Counted from the stretch's first letter, positions 44,517 to 54,423 are shown. The stretch is DNA of 64,000 nt from Desulfovibrio sp. A2 (GCF_000226255.1 NZ_AGFG01000004.1:7720-71719); one strand, 5' to 3'. The notes: generated by a model not told the origin, from the letters alone. Program-made: numbers and translations.

Positions 44517-45503
44517 CTAATCGTACTTCACCGAGCTGATCTTCATCAGGCGGTCCCAGTTGTGGTACGATTCGATGTAGCGGATGGTGCCGGTCTTGCC
44601 GCGAATGACCACCGAATGGGTGATGGCGCCGGAGCCGGTGTACTGCACCCCGCGCAGGAAGGTGCCGCCCGAAATGCCCGTGGCGGCAAAGAACACCTCG
44701 TCGCTGCGCACCAGGGTATCCACGGTGTGGATTTCGCGCAGGTCAAGGCCGGCGTCGTGCAGGGATTCCTTTTCGGGGTACGACTGCGGGTCCAGGCGGG
44801 CCAGCATCTGGCCGCCCACGCCCTTGATGGCGCAGGCCGCAAGCACGCCTTCCGGGGTGCCGCCGGTGCCCATCATCACGTCCACTTCAGAGCGCGGGTC
44901 CACGGCCATCAGCGCACCGGCCACGTCGCCGTCGGTGTGCAGCTGGATGCGCGCGCCCGATTCGCGGATGCGCTGGATGAGCTTTTCGTGGCGCGGCTTA
45001 TCCAGCACGAACACCACCAGGTCATCCACGTCCTTACCCAGCGATTTCGCAATCTTCTGAAGATTTTCCTTCACCGGGGCGTCGATGTCGATGACGTCGC
45101 GTGCGGCGGGGCCCACCACCAGCTTCTGCATGTAGAAGCTGGGGCCGGGGTTGTACATGGTGCCCGCGGGGGCCACGCCCACCACGGAAATGGCGTTGGG
45201 GCGGCCGTAGGCCAACAATTTGGTGCCTTCCACGGGGTCCACGGCCACGTCGATGGCCGGGCCGCGACCGGTGCCCACCTTCTCGCCGTTGTGCAGCATG
45301 GGGGCGTGGTCCTTCTCGCCTTCGCCGATGATCACGTGGCCGGCCACGTTCAGCGAATTGAAGGACAGGCGCATGGCGTCAACGGCAGCGCCGTCGCCCG
45401 CGTCGTTGTTGCCCTTGCCCAGCCAGCGGGCGGAGGCCAGCGCGGCGGCTTCGGTGACGCGCACGAGATCGAGGGCGAGATTCTTTTGCGGGGCTTCCAT
45501 CAA
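44517..45503 (-). CDS. glpX: Fructose-1,6-bisphosphatase, class II
   Basis: A 328-residue GlpX-type enzyme, the gluconeogenic step from fructose-1,6-bisphosphate to fructose-6-phosphate. Motifs: ARWLGKGNNDAGDGAAVDAM, the metal site GEGEKDHAPML, DVAVDPVEGTKLLA, and GTGGTPEGVLAACAIKGVGG. It is full length, with a GGAGGACC ribosome site. Confidence 0.95.
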   Translation of the reverse strand: MMEAPQKNLALDLVRVTEAAALASARWLGKGNNDAGDGAAVDAMRLSFNSLNVAGHVIIGEGEKDHAPMLHNGEKVGTGRGPAIDVAVDPVEGTKLLAYGRPNAISVVGVAPAGTMYNPGPSFYMQKLVVGPAARDVIDIDAPVKENLQKIAKSLGKDVDDLVVFVLDKPRHEKLIQRIRESGARIQLHTDGDVAGALMAVDPRSEVDVMMGTGGTPEGVLAACAIKGVGGQMLARLDPQSYPEKESLHDAGLDLREIHTVDTLVRSDEVFFAATGISGGTFLRGVQYTGSGAITHSVVIRGKTGTIRYIESYHNWDRLMKISSVKYD

Positions 45504-45798
45504 CGGTCCTCCAGTGGGGTGGTGCTTCTTGCTTCGGAAACGCGACGCGCCGCGTGAACCCGTGCGGCGCAGGGCCGTGCGGGGCGCGGGCGCGGGCTGC
45601 CTCCGGCGGTCGGAGGAGCGGCCCGGCAGGGCGACGAAGAGTGCGCGCCGTGCGTCCGGTGGGGACTCTAGCGCAGCCCCTTGGCGGCTTCAAGACAAAA
45701 CACGGGCCGTTGCGAGGCGGCGTTGGGCTGCGCCCGGTGCAAGGACGTACAAGCAGGTCGCACGATCAGGAGCGGCGACCAGATGGCGGAACGGAGAC

Positions 45799-45827
45799 GC
45801 GCCCGGAAGCAGAAGACTTCCGGGCGC
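45799..45827. repeat. Intergenic inverted repeat upstream of glpX
   Basis: GCGCCCGGAAG and CTTCCGGGCGC form an 11-bp stem with a 7-base loop. There is no T-run. It lies in the 578-bp space between purU and glpX, whose other feature is the MITE-like element. Confidence 0.5.
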
Positions 45828-45866
45828 GGTGCGTGCTGGGGGGCGGTATCTGGAGGCGGTGTGCCC

Positions 45867-46084
45867 TAGGGGCTGTTGCTAAATTAGGTTTTTCGTTCGT
45901 TGGCAAGGAAAACAAGCCCGCCATGAGGGAATATACTTTTATCGTATTTGACCGAAATGGCGGGCGAAGTTTGACCGCTCTGCGCACGATGCCCGTAAAG
46001 CTCGCAAGCTCGCTTAACGGGCACGCTTCGCGCCCTTCGGGTCGGATGCCAACGGGCGAAAGGACAAGTTAGAAACAGCCTCTA
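45867..46084. mobile_element. MITE-like element with TA flanks
   Basis: A 214-bp AT-richer segment (45869-46082) is bounded by 14-base inverted ends, GGGGCTGTTGCTAA and the complement of TTAGAAACAGCCTC (12 of 14 match), each flanked by TA. An internal 9-bp inverted repeat GCCCGCCAT/ATGGCGGGC is present. No complete transposase fits. TA duplication suggests an IS630/mariner-type source. The right end supplies one base of the purU stop codon. Confidence 0.55.
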
Positions 46085-46936
46085 GCGGAAGACCACGGTC
46101 TTGCTGCCATTCAGCAGCACCCGGTGCTCGATGTGAAAGCGCACCGCCCGCGCAAGGGCCAGGCATTCCACGTCGCGGCCCACGGCCACCAGGTCGTCGG
46201 GCATGTGCGAATGGTCCACCCGTGCCACTTCCTGCTCGATGATCGGCCCTTCGTCCAGGTTCTCGGTCACGTAGTGGGCGGTGGCCCCGATCAGCTTCAC
46301 CCCGCGCGTGAAGGCCTGGTGGTAGGGCGAGGCCCCCTTGAAGCTGGGCAGGAAGGAGTGGTGGATGTTGATCACCCGGCCCTTGAACCGCGCGCAGAAT
46401 TCCGGCGAAAGGATTTGCATGTACCTGGCCAGCACCACGAGGTCGATGGACTGTTCCTCGATGATCTTGGCGATGCGCTCTTCCTGCTCTGCCTTGTTTT
46501 CCTTGGAAATGGGCAGGTAGTGGAAGGGGATGTCGTGCATCTCGGCGATGCGCTGGAAGTCCTGATGGTTCGAGACGATGGCCGGGATGGTGGCGTTCAG
46601 CGCGCCCGTCTCGCAGCGGAACATGATGTCGTTCAGGCAGTGCCCGAAGCGCGAGACCAGCACCAGGATGCGCGAGGTGCTGCCCGCGTCGAACAGCTGC
46701 CACTGCATGTCGAAGGTGGCGGCCACGCCAGCGAACAGCCGTTCCAGTTCGGGGCGGCCGGGGCCGTCGTCGGGCATTTCGAAATGGATGCGCAGGAAGA
46801 AGCGCTTGCTTTCGCGGTCGCCGAACTGGGCGCTATCCATAATGTTGCAGCGCTGCACGGCAAGAAAGGTGGAGACCGTGGCCACGATGCCGATGCGGTC
46901 GGGGCAGGAGATGGTCAATATGTACGGAGAGGCCAT
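46082..46936 (-). CDS. purU: Formyltetrahydrofolate deformylase
   Basis: A 284-residue enzyme hydrolysing 10-formyl-THF to formate and THF. The N-terminal ACT domain (ILTISCPDRIGIVATVSTFL) is followed by a formyltransferase-like catalytic domain with LARYMQILSPEFCARFKGR and NIHHSFLPSFKGASPYHQAF. In anaerobes it can supply formate and balance one-carbon pools. Full length; its stop codon abuts the MITE-like element. Confidence 0.95.
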   Translation of the reverse strand: MASPYILTISCPDRIGIVATVSTFLAVQRCNIMDSAQFGDRESKRFFLRIHFEMPDDGPGRPELERLFAGVAATFDMQWQLFDAGSTSRILVLVSRFGHCLNDIMFRCETGALNATIPAIVSNHQDFQRIAEMHDIPFHYLPISKENKAEQEERIAKIIEEQSIDLVVLARYMQILSPEFCARFKGRVINIHHSFLPSFKGASPYHQAFTRGVKLIGATAHYVTENLDEGPIIEQEVARVDHSHMPDDLVAVGRDVECLALARAVRFHIEHRVLLNGSKTVVFR

Positions 46937-47128
46937 GCGTGGTCCTTGTGCGACGGGGCCCGGCGCGCGGGCGTGATGCGGTTTGGTCTCCTGCGGCTGC
47001 GGTGGCTGGTCATGTGGTGTGATGGGTTGCCTTACGACAGAACCGCGCGCGCTTCAACAGTATTGAAGGGGCACGCGCGGTCGCGAGGCTGGGGTGGGCA
47101 GGGAGAGGAGGGCGGTGCGGCGACGCGC

Positions 47129-47533
47129 CTACAGGCAGGTGCCTATGCCGTCCATGTAGAAGCGGGTGACCTGCGGCAGGCTGGCGCGGTCACCTTCGCG
47201 GCGGCGGGCCCAGCGGCGGCGGAACATGCGCACGGCCTTGCGGAACCGGCCAGATTCGAAGCCCAGCATGTTCAGCGCCATGAGGGCGTCGTCGATGGTC
47301 AGGCGGCCTTTCTCGATGAAGGCGTCAAGCTGGCGGCACACGGCGAAGAAGCACTGCACCCGCCGCGAGGGCGAGAAGAACCCGATGGAGGGCATGCGCG
47401 AGCGCAGGGCGTCCACTGCCTCGCGCAGGGCGTCGAAGTCGTCGATGCTGCGGATGACCTCGTGCATGGGCATGCACTTGCGGTTCAGGAATTCGGCGAA
47501 TTCATTCAGGGTGCCGAAGCGACGGCTGGACAT
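47129..47533 (-). CDS. Hypothetical protein
   Basis: A 134-residue basic helical protein (NEFAEFLNRKCMPMHEVIRS, later FRKAVRMFRRRWARRREGD). The ATG at 47533 follows GGAGG at a good distance; the longer frame is low-complexity. No signal peptide or known domain. Function unknown. Confidence 0.68.
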   Translation of the reverse strand: MSSRRFGTLNEFAEFLNRKCMPMHEVIRSIDDFDALREAVDALRSRMPSIGFFSPSRRVQCFFAVCRQLDAFIEKGRLTIDDALMALNMLGFESGRFRKAVRMFRRRWARRREGDRASLPQVTRFYMDGIGTCL

Positions 47534-47726
47534 GGCGCACCTCCGGCCAGTGAAGGCCCGCGATGGTGGAAGAGAGAGAAGTACCTTGCGCCATTTGTTG
47601 CCAAAGGACAAGTGCTGGCCGTCCACCGAGCTTGGTGGCAAGCCCGGTGGCAAGCTCGGCGGCATGCGGGTGCGGCGGTGAAAGGAAAAAGGAGAGGCCG
47701 GGCACGCTGCCCGGCCCCGTGCGACG

Positions 47727-47993
47727 CTACTGGTTCTGGCTCTTCGATGTCTTGGTGGTTTTCGCGGCCTTTGCGGTCTTGTCCGCCTTGGCGACGTTGA
47801 TCTGCTTCTTGGCGGCCACCTGCTGGGTGTTCTTTTTCTTCACGGCCACTTTCTTGGTGGCTTTTTTCTTTTGCTGCGCCTGTTGGTTTTCGATGGTCTG
47901 GGGCTTCTTCACCGTGGCGGTGTGGCCCACGGCGGGCAGGGCCAGAAACGACACGCACAGGGCGGCGAGAAGGGCTTTGGTCAGAGTTTTCAT
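47727..47993 (-). CDS. Small exported lysine-rich protein
   Basis: An 88-residue protein with a clear signal peptide (LTKALLAALCVSFLALPAVG) and a mature part made almost only of Lys, Ala, Thr, Gln and Val (KKKATKKVAVKKKNTQQVAA). Such histone-like tails bind polyanions; here it would act in the periplasm or cell envelope. AGGAGG lies nine bases before the ATG. Function unknown. Confidence 0.72.
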   Translation of the reverse strand: MKTLTKALLAALCVSFLALPAVGHTATVKKPQTIENQQAQQKKKATKKVAVKKKNTQQVAAKKQINVAKADKTAKAAKTTKTSKSQNQ

Positions 47994-48559
47994 GGTATGC
48001 AGCCTCCTGCAGGGGATTGTTTGCGCCTTCTCTGCGCTTATGGCTGCAAAAGTCAACCAGAAAAACTCGGCATTGTGCGATACTGTGGATGTGCGTGGGG
48101 TAAAATTGGAAGAATTCAACAAACAAGGCCATCATGAAGAGGCATCATCTGGTTGTTTGCATGATGGTGCGGTTCAATTTACTTGCTTGACTTTCAAACT
48201 ATATGTGTAAAAAATTGCACGCTGATGGTGTTGCATGCTGTACATGCCTCTTGTGCCGCGAAATGGCGCGGATGCACGATGGGGTTGTTGTTGCGCCGTG
48301 GCGTGACGCCGGGCCATGCGGTGTTTGCGCCATCCGGTCCGGCCGTATGTGTTCGCATGTGCCCGGAGGTGTCCGTATGCGTTTGGGTGCGCCGGCTGCG
48401 TGGATACCCCTGATTGCGCGGCGCTCCCCGCCATGCTGCCTGTGTGGGCGTGCGCGTTGCCATCGCGTGCGCTTTTCCATAGCCTGACGCCGCACCGGTC
48501 GCCCGCGCGCCTGCGCGCCGCCAGCCGTGTCTTTCCGCCACCCGAAACCCCACGGAACC
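47994..48559. other. Long intergenic region
   Basis: 566 bases between the Lys-rich protein (minus) and hrpB (plus). The part from about 48005 to 48250 is AT-richer than its surroundings and probably holds the promoter of the minus-strand gene. The rest has imperfect repeats such as GTATGTGTTCGCATGTG / GTCCGTATGCGTTTGGGTG (48345-48390). No gene with coding character was found. Confidence 0.4.
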
Positions 48560-51313
48560 ATGCCTGCATCCCATCCGCCCGGCGCTCCGGCGCATCTCCC
48601 CGTCCATCCTTTCGTTCGCCTGCTGGCAGCAGGCACTGCGCTGCCGGGCGGCCAATCGCTGCCTGTCGATGCGGAACTGCCGCGCCTGCTGGAGGTGCTG
48701 GCGGACGAGACGCGCATGGTATTGCAAGCCCCGCCCGGCGCGGGCAAGACCACCCGCGTGCCGCTGGCCCTGCTGGCGGCCCCGTGGCTGGCCGCGCGCA
48801 AGGTGGTGCTGCTGGAGCCCCGCCGTCTCGCCGCGCGCGCTGCGGCTCGGCGCATGGCGGCCACTCTGGGCGAGGCGGTGGGCGAAACCGTGGGGTACCG
48901 CATGCGCCTGGACACCCGCGTGGGGCCGCGCACCCGCGTGGAGGTGGTCACCGAGGGCGTGCTGACGCGCATGCTCCAGACCGACCCGGAACTGGCCGAC
49001 GTGGGGTGCGTGATCTTCGACGAATTCCACGAGCGTAGCCTGCACGCGGACCTTGGCCTGGCCCTGTGCCTGGATTGTCAGGACGGGCTGCGGCCCGACC
49101 TGCGGCTGATGGTCATGTCCGCCACGCTGGATTCCGGCCCCGTGGCCGAACTGCTGGGCAACTGCCCGGTCATCGAAAGCGCGGGCCGCGCCTTCCCGGT
49201 GGAAACCCGCCACTTGCCGCCCGCGCGGGGCTGGCTGCCCTATGACACCACCCCACCCGGCGTGCTGGAAGACGCGGTGGCCGACGCCGTACGCCGCGCC
49301 CTGCACGAAGATGCGGGCAGCGTGTTGGTGTTTCTGCCGGGTGCGGGCGAAATCCGTCGCACGGCGGAACGATTGCAGGGCGTTGCCGCCACGCCGCACG
49401 GCCCGGTGGCCGTGCATGCCCTGTACGGCGATCTCGCCCCCGACGTGCAGGACGCGGCCATCGCCCCCGCGCCGCAGGGCACGCGCAAGGTGGTGCTGGC
49501 CACGGCCATCGCCGAGACCAGTCTGACCATCGACGGCGTGCGCGTGGTCATCGACGCGGGCCTTGCCCGCGTGCCGCGCTTCGATCCGCGCTCGGGCATG
49601 TCGCGGTTGGTGACGGAGCGTGTTTCGCGCGCGGCGGCGGACCAGCGCAGGGGGCGCGCCGGGCGCACCGGGCCGGGGGTGTGCTGGCGGCTGTGGCGCG
49701 AGGGCGAGGAAGCCGCGCTGCGCCCCTTTGCCCGACCGGAAATTCTCGACGCGGATCTTGCCCCGCTGTTGCTGGAACTGGCCCTGTGGGGCGTGCCGGA
49801 TGCCTCGGCCCTGCGCTGGCTGGACGCGCCGCCGCAGGCCAACTTGGCGCAGGCGCGCGAGCTGCTGATCCTGCTGGGCGCGCTGGACGCCGCCGGGCGC
49901 ACGACGCCGCATGGGCGGCGGGTGGCGGCGCTGCCGCTGCACCCGCGCCTTGCGCACATGGTGGTGCGCGCCGAAGAACTGGGCCGTGGGTCCACGGCCT
50001 GCTGCGTGGCGGCCCTGCTGGAGGAGCGCGACCCGTTGCGCGATGCGGGCACGGACTTGCGGGTGCGGGTGGCGTTGTTGGCGGGCGACGGCCGGAATGC
50101 GGCCAACGGCCCCATGCTGGCCCGGCTGCGCGAGGCCGCCCGGCAGGTGGCCCGGCAGGCGGATGCTGCATGGAGCGCAGATACGGGCGGAAAGGCGCGC
50201 CAGGGCGGATGTGGTGCGGGGCTGGGCGCGGGGCATGACACCCGGCCCGACCCGGAAGCCACGGGGGAGGTGCTGGCCCTGGCCTATCCCGACAGGGTGG
50301 CCGAGGCGCGGGGGCAGGGGCAGTTTCGCCTGGCCTGCGGGCGGGGCGCCTTCCTGCCGCCGGAAGACCCGCTGGCCCGCGAACCGTTTCTGGCCGTGGC
50401 CGACATGGATGGCGACGCCGCGCGCGGGCGCATCCGCCGTTGCGCGCCGCTGACGCGCGAACACATCGAGGAGGCGTTCGCCGCATCCATCGTCACGGGG
50501 GCCTTCGTGGTCTGGGATGACCGGGTCGAGGCCGTGGCCGCGCGGCGGCAGCGGCGCATGGGCGCGCTGGTGCTGGATGACGCCCCCCATGACGCGGCGG
50601 ACCCCGAGGCCGTGACGGCGGCCGTGATGGCGGGCGTCCGCTCCATCGGGCTGCACTGCCTGCCCTGGACGCCGGAGTTGGAGCTGTGGCGGGCGCGGGT
50701 GGCCTTTCTGCGCGGGCTGGAGGCGGAAGGGGGCACGACGGCGGAAGGTGGGTGGCCGGACGTTTCCGACGCGGCCCTGCTGGCCGGGCTGGAACACTGG
50801 CTTGCCCCGTATCTGTCCGGCATTACCCGGCGCGCGCAGTTTTCGCGCATCGACCTCGCGGGCGCGCTGGCGGCCATGCTGCCGTGGGAACTGTCCCGCA
50901 GGCTGGATGCCGAGGCCCCGGAGCGCATCGAGGCGCCGTCCGGCTCGCAGGTGCTGGTGGACTACGCGGCGGAGGGCGGCCCGGTGCTGGCCGTGAAGCT
51001 GCAGGAAATGTTCGGCGTACGCGAAACGCCCCGCGTGGGCGGCGGGCGCGTGCCCGTGGTGGTGCACCTGCTGTCGCCGGCCGGGCGGCCGCTGCAGGTC
51101 ACGCGCGACCTCGCCGGGTTCTGGAGCACCGGCTACCCTGCGGTGCGGGCGGAAATGCGCGGCCGTTATCCCAAGCATCCCTGGCCTGAAGACCCCCTGT
51201 CCGCGCCGCCCACCCGGCTGACCACCCGGCGCATGCAGCAGGCGGCCGCGTCTGGCGGTGGGCTGCCGGACGGGAGCGGCAACGGCGGTAAGGGCGGAAG
51301 CGGCCGTCGGTAA
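48560..51313 (+). CDS. hrpB: ATP-dependent helicase HrpB
   Basis: A 917-residue DEAH-type helicase. The P-loop is QAPPGAGKTTRVPLALL (near residue 55), the DEAH-like box DEFHERSLHADLGLALCLD, SATLDSG, and motif VI QRRGRAGRTGPGVCWRLW; a long HrpB C-terminal domain follows. The start is uncertain: GTG at 48527 is an alternative. Its nucleic-acid target is not well known in most bacteria. Confidence 0.92.
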   Translation: MPASHPPGAPAHLPVHPFVRLLAAGTALPGGQSLPVDAELPRLLEVLADETRMVLQAPPGAGKTTRVPLALLAAPWLAARKVVLLEPRRLAARAAARRMAATLGEAVGETVGYRMRLDTRVGPRTRVEVVTEGVLTRMLQTDPELADVGCVIFDEFHERSLHADLGLALCLDCQDGLRPDLRLMVMSATLDSGPVAELLGNCPVIESAGRAFPVETRHLPPARGWLPYDTTPPGVLEDAVADAVRRALHEDAGSVLVFLPGAGEIRRTAERLQGVAATPHGPVAVHALYGDLAPDVQDAAIAPAPQGTRKVVLATAIAETSLTIDGVRVVIDAGLARVPRFDPRSGMSRLVTERVSRAAADQRRGRAGRTGPGVCWRLWREGEEAALRPFARPEILDADLAPLLLELALWGVPDASALRWLDAPPQANLAQARELLILLGALDAAGRTTPHGRRVAALPLHPRLAHMVVRAEELGRGSTACCVAALLEERDPLRDAGTDLRVRVALLAGDGRNAANGPMLARLREAARQVARQADAAWSADTGGKARQGGCGAGLGAGHDTRPDPEATGEVLALAYPDRVAEARGQGQFRLACGRGAFLPPEDPLAREPFLAVADMDGDAARGRIRRCAPLTREHIEEAFAASIVTGAFVVWDDRVEAVAARRQRRMGALVLDDAPHDAADPEAVTAAVMAGVRSIGLHCLPWTPELELWRARVAFLRGLEAEGGTTAEGGWPDVSDAALLAGLEHWLAPYLSGITRRAQFSRIDLAGALAAMLPWELSRRLDAEAPERIEAPSGSQVLVDYAAEGGPVLAVKLQEMFGVRETPRVGGGRVPVVVHLLSPAGRPLQVTRDLAGFWSTGYPAVRAEMRGRYPKHPWPEDPLSAPPTRLTTRRMQQAAASGGGLPDGSGNGGKGGSGRR

Positions 51314-51476
51314 GCGCTGTTGGGGGGGCTGCCCCCCTGCTTCCCGCCACTGGACGCGAGGCATTATGATCCCGCATTTCCCCGCGCCCGGCTGTCCCGT
51401 CTGGCTGCCCCTTTGGGCACCTCGGTTTGCCTAACGGGGCGCGGGTCTGCTATCGCCGGAAAAAAGGAGACGCACG

Positions 51477-52103
51477 ATGACGCATACACGCCATGCGCTG
51501 GCCGTGGCGACCACGCTGGTGGCCCTTTTGCTGGCCGCGCTGCTGGCGGGCGGTTGCGCCCCCAAGCGGTCCATCACCGGCATTCCCGACGGGGGCACGC
51601 AGGAGCCGCGCCCCGCGCCGCAGGCCGAACCGCAGCGGGCCCGCACCGTCACCCTGTCCACGCCGTACGATTCCAAGGAGGCGCGCCGCAAGCTGGTCCC
51701 CGGCAGGAATACCGTCCGGGGCACGGCCACGGCCAGGCTGCCCGGCGGCGAGGTAAAGACCTGCGCGGGCAAGCCGGTGACGCTGGTGCCCGTCACTGCC
51801 TATTCCAGCGAGCGCATGTTCGCCCTCTACGGCAGCGACGACAAGGGCACCCTGCGCCTGGGGCAGGGTGCGGCCCCGCCGCCGGTCATTACCAACGACG
51901 ACCCGCAATACCTCGCCGACCATCCGCAGACCGTGTGCACCGACAGCGGCGCGTTCGTTTTCAAGGACATCGCCGACGGGCAGTTCTTCATCGTCACCGG
52001 GTTCGCGTGGCAAGCCGCTGACGGAAAGCCCCAGGGCGTGGGCCTGATGCAGCGGGTTTCCGTGTCCGGCGGGCAGACCAGAAAGATCGAGATGAAGCCG
52101 TAG
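51477..52103 (+). CDS. Hypothetical lipoprotein
   Basis: A 208-residue protein with a lipobox (LLAALLAGGC, Cys about residue 27), a Pro/Gln-rich linker, and a beta-rich domain (VRGTATARLPGGEVKTCAGK, DSGAFVFKDIADGQFFIVTG) that looks like a carboxypeptidase-regulatory-like or transthyretin-like fold. An AAAGGAGA site precedes the ATG. It is probably outer- or inner-membrane anchored on the periplasmic side. Confidence 0.78.
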   Translation: MTHTRHALAVATTLVALLLAALLAGGCAPKRSITGIPDGGTQEPRPAPQAEPQRARTVTLSTPYDSKEARRKLVPGRNTVRGTATARLPGGEVKTCAGKPVTLVPVTAYSSERMFALYGSDDKGTLRLGQGAAPPPVITNDDPQYLADHPQTVCTDSGAFVFKDIADGQFFIVTGFAWQAADGKPQGVGLMQRVSVSGGQTRKIEMKP

Positions 52104-52487
52104 TCGTAGCCGTGGCCAGGGGCTGGGGCGGGTAGCCGCGTGCCCGCTGCCTTGCGCCTGTCCGCCCATCCTGCGGGGGGCTGCGGCGCGGCCCTGCGGC
52201 TTGGCGCTGCTCCGCCTGGCTTGACATTGCTTTGTTTGCAACTTCTCCCGAAAGGTGGGAAGTTGCCGTTCCGGCAACACACGCTGGTACCTGTTTCCGG
52301 CCAGGAGGGCGCGTCCGCGCGTCCCCCGGCCGTTTTTTCTTTGCCCGGACCTGGTCAGCCCGCGCCCCTGGCAGCGGCAGGATATCCGCAAGATACCCTG
52401 CTGGCCGTCACGCCCCTGGCCGGTGTGCCCCCCCGGCGGCGCGCCCTGGGTTCGTCGCCGCTACATCAAGAAATAGTGGAAGTGCTC
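52104..52487. other. Intergenic region before the YczE-like gene
   Basis: 384 bases. There is a short inverted pairing CTTCTCCCGAAAGGTGGGAAG around 52240-52262. The start of the following gene has only a weak ribosome site. No gene or strong promoter was recognised. Confidence 0.35.
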
Positions 52488-53132
52488 ATGAATCGCCCGA
52501 AGGCTTTGAAAAGGTACCTGTTTTTCGGCTTCTCCCTGTTCCTGTGCGCCCTCGGCATCGCCCTGGTCACCAACGCCAGGCTGGGCACCACGCCCATCAC
52601 CAGCGTGCCCTACGTGCTGGCGCTGCTTTCCGGGCTGTCGCTGGGCATGCTTACCCTGCTGGTGAACATCGTGTTCGTTGCCCTGCAAATGCTGGTGATG
52701 CGCGAGGGGCTTTCGCGCAAATACCTGGTGCAGATGCCGGTGGTCATGGTGTTCAGCGTGTTCATCGACATCGCCATGGCCCTGACCAAATCGCTGCCCA
52801 TGGAGGGCTACCCCCTGCAAATGGCGGCCGTGCTGGTGGGCAGCGCGCTGCTGGGGCTGGGCATCGCCTTCGAGATCGTCTGCCAGGTGGGCATACTGCC
52901 CGGCGAGGGGCTGGTGGTGGCCATCGCCTACAAGACGCGGCTGATGGTGGGCAACGTGAAGACGCTGTTCGACTGCGGGCACGTGGTGGCGGCCGTCATC
53001 CTGAGTCTGATCTTCGCGGGCTCCATCCTGGGGCTGCGCGAGGGCACGGTGGTTTCCGCGCTGCTGGTGGGCAACTTCGTGCGGCTCTGCGGACCGCTGG
53101 CCCAACGGGCCACGCGGTTGTGGGAGGCGTGA
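52488..53132 (+). CDS. YczE/DUF6198-like membrane protein
   Basis: A 214-residue protein with five or six membrane segments and the family-type sequences ALGIALVTNARLGTTPITSV, GLGIAFEIVCQVGILPGEGL and VGNVKTLFDCGHVVAAVIL. Members resemble YitT/YczE proteins of unknown transport function. It stands alone between backbone and the tRNA-Pro site. Confidence 0.82.
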   Translation: MNRPKALKRYLFFGFSLFLCALGIALVTNARLGTTPITSVPYVLALLSGLSLGMLTLLVNIVFVALQMLVMREGLSRKYLVQMPVVMVFSVFIDIAMALTKSLPMEGYPLQMAAVLVGSALLGLGIAFEIVCQVGILPGEGLVVAIAYKTRLMVGNVKTLFDCGHVVAAVILSLIFAGSILGLREGTVVSALLVGNFVRLCGPLAQRATRLWEA

Positions 53133-53198
53133 GGGGGCAGGGCGCAGGAAATGCGCAGGATGTGCTGATAGGTACCTTTCCAGTACCTACAGACAGAA

Positions 53199-53230
53199 AA
53201 TGGGTTACGGAAGCTTTCCGTAACCCATTG
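53199..53230 (-). terminator. Ancestral terminator of tRNA-Pro
   Basis: AATGGGTTACGGAA and TTCCGTAACCCATT form a perfect 14-bp stem with a GCT loop; on the minus strand it is followed by TTCTGTCTGT. It lies just past the tRNA-Pro 3' fragment, which places the host-side boundary of the element here. Confidence 0.85.
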
Positions 53231-53236
53231 TTTTAT

Positions 53237-53280
53237 TGGTCGGAACGACTGGATTCGAACCAGCGACCCCCTGCTCCCAA
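53237..53280 (-). repeat. Attachment site: 3' fragment of a tRNA-Pro gene
   Basis: These 44 bases are the 3' part of a proline tRNA on the minus strand: anticodon-loop end TTGGGA, stem GCAGG, T-arm with GGTTCGAATCC, and TCGTTCCGACCA. The 5' half is absent. The anticodon is consistent with TGG. An integrase gene starts just beyond, so this is the remnant attachment site. Confidence 0.85.
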
Positions 53281-53388
53281 GAGAAAGGGTGGGGGGATAA
53301 GTGGTTGATTTTGTGTAATCCGGGGTGGCGGTTAGGGTGTCTGTAGCTGGCGGATTCCGCCCCCTGTATGCCCTACGTGTATGCCCCA

Positions 53389-54423
53389 CTACTCGGAAAT
53401 GGAAATTGGGGGCCGGGTGCGGATGGCCCGATTCATTTCGCCTTTGAGCACGTGGTAATAGTGCTTCTGGGTGGTGGTGATGTTCGAGTGTCCCAGGATC
53501 TTCGACACCGCCGCCAGGTCGGCCCCGTTGGCCAGCATGGTCGAGGCGAACAGGTGGCGGATGTCGTACATGCGCACCGGGTAGGGGATGCCCGCGCGCT
53601 GTGCCGCCCGCGCCAGCCCCTTGTTCACTCGGGTGACGGGGTGCCCCTTGTACTCGATCACGTACTCGCCCTGCTGTTCCGCCCGCATCTGCGCCAGCCT
53701 GTCGCGGAATTGCGGCGTGATGGGCACCAGCCGGTCTGCGTCGTGGGTCTTGGTTCCCTTCACGTGGATGCGGCACTGCTCGAAGTCCACGTCGGCCCAG
53801 CGGATGGCGAACAGCTCCGTCACGCCGGGCCGCGTGCCCAACTCCCATTCCACTTCGATGGCCCACTGAAGGTGCGGCGCGGCGTGCTTCATGATCTTGC
53901 CGAGGTCCGGCAGGGTCAGGCGCATGTCGTGGCGTGGTTCCTTGGTCTTGCGCCATTTGGCCAGCGGGTTGTTGGTCGTGTGGCCGTGCTCGACGGCGAA
54001 GCGGAACAGCGCCTTCAGGTAGCCCAGGTAGCGTTGCCGTGTGGCCAGCTTGCGGTGCCCCCACGTTTTGTCCACGAAGGCGATCACGTCCGCGTAGGTG
54101 ATGGCGTCCAGCGGCAGCTGCGTCAGCCCTGGCAGGACGTAGTTGTTCATGAGCAGCGCGAAGTCGTGCAGCCACCGTTGCGAAGCGCCGCGCGTCTTGC
54201 GCTCCACCACGTAGATCTGCGCCACGGTGTCCAGGTAGGTCTTTCCGGGGGCGACGACGGGCTCCTGCCCGCGCGTCTTGTCCAGCTTGATCTCGGCATC
54301 GCGGATGCGCGCCTGGCGCTCGCCCAGCGGCCCCTTGGGAAAGTATTCCCGGCGAGGGGTACGCTCGCCGGGAATACGATACTGCACGAACCACGTGCCG
54401 TTGGGTTTCTTGTGGACGCTCAT
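53389..54423 (-). CDS. Tyrosine recombinase (integrase)
   Basis: A 344-residue phage-type integrase. The N-terminal SAM-like domain is followed by a catalytic domain with the first Arg in ELGTRPGVTELFAIRW, then YDIRHLFASTMLANGADLAA (Arg-His), LGHSNITTTQKHYYHV (His and Tyr nucleophile region). It lies about 110 bases from the attachment fragment. It overlaps the next upstream gene by 4 bases, as integrase/excisionase pairs often do. Confidence 0.93.
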   Translation of the reverse strand: MSVHKKPNGTWFVQYRIPGERTPRREYFPKGPLGERQARIRDAEIKLDKTRGQEPVVAPGKTYLDTVAQIYVVERKTRGASQRWLHDFALLMNNYVLPGLTQLPLDAITYADVIAFVDKTWGHRKLATRQRYLGYLKALFRFAVEHGHTTNNPLAKWRKTKEPRHDMRLTLPDLGKIMKHAAPHLQWAIEVEWELGTRPGVTELFAIRWADVDFEQCRIHVKGTKTHDADRLVPITPQFRDRLAQMRAEQQGEYVIEYKGHPVTRVNKGLARAAQRAGIPYPVRMYDIRHLFASTMLANGADLAAVSKILGHSNITTTQKHYYHVLKGEMNRAIRTRPPISISE

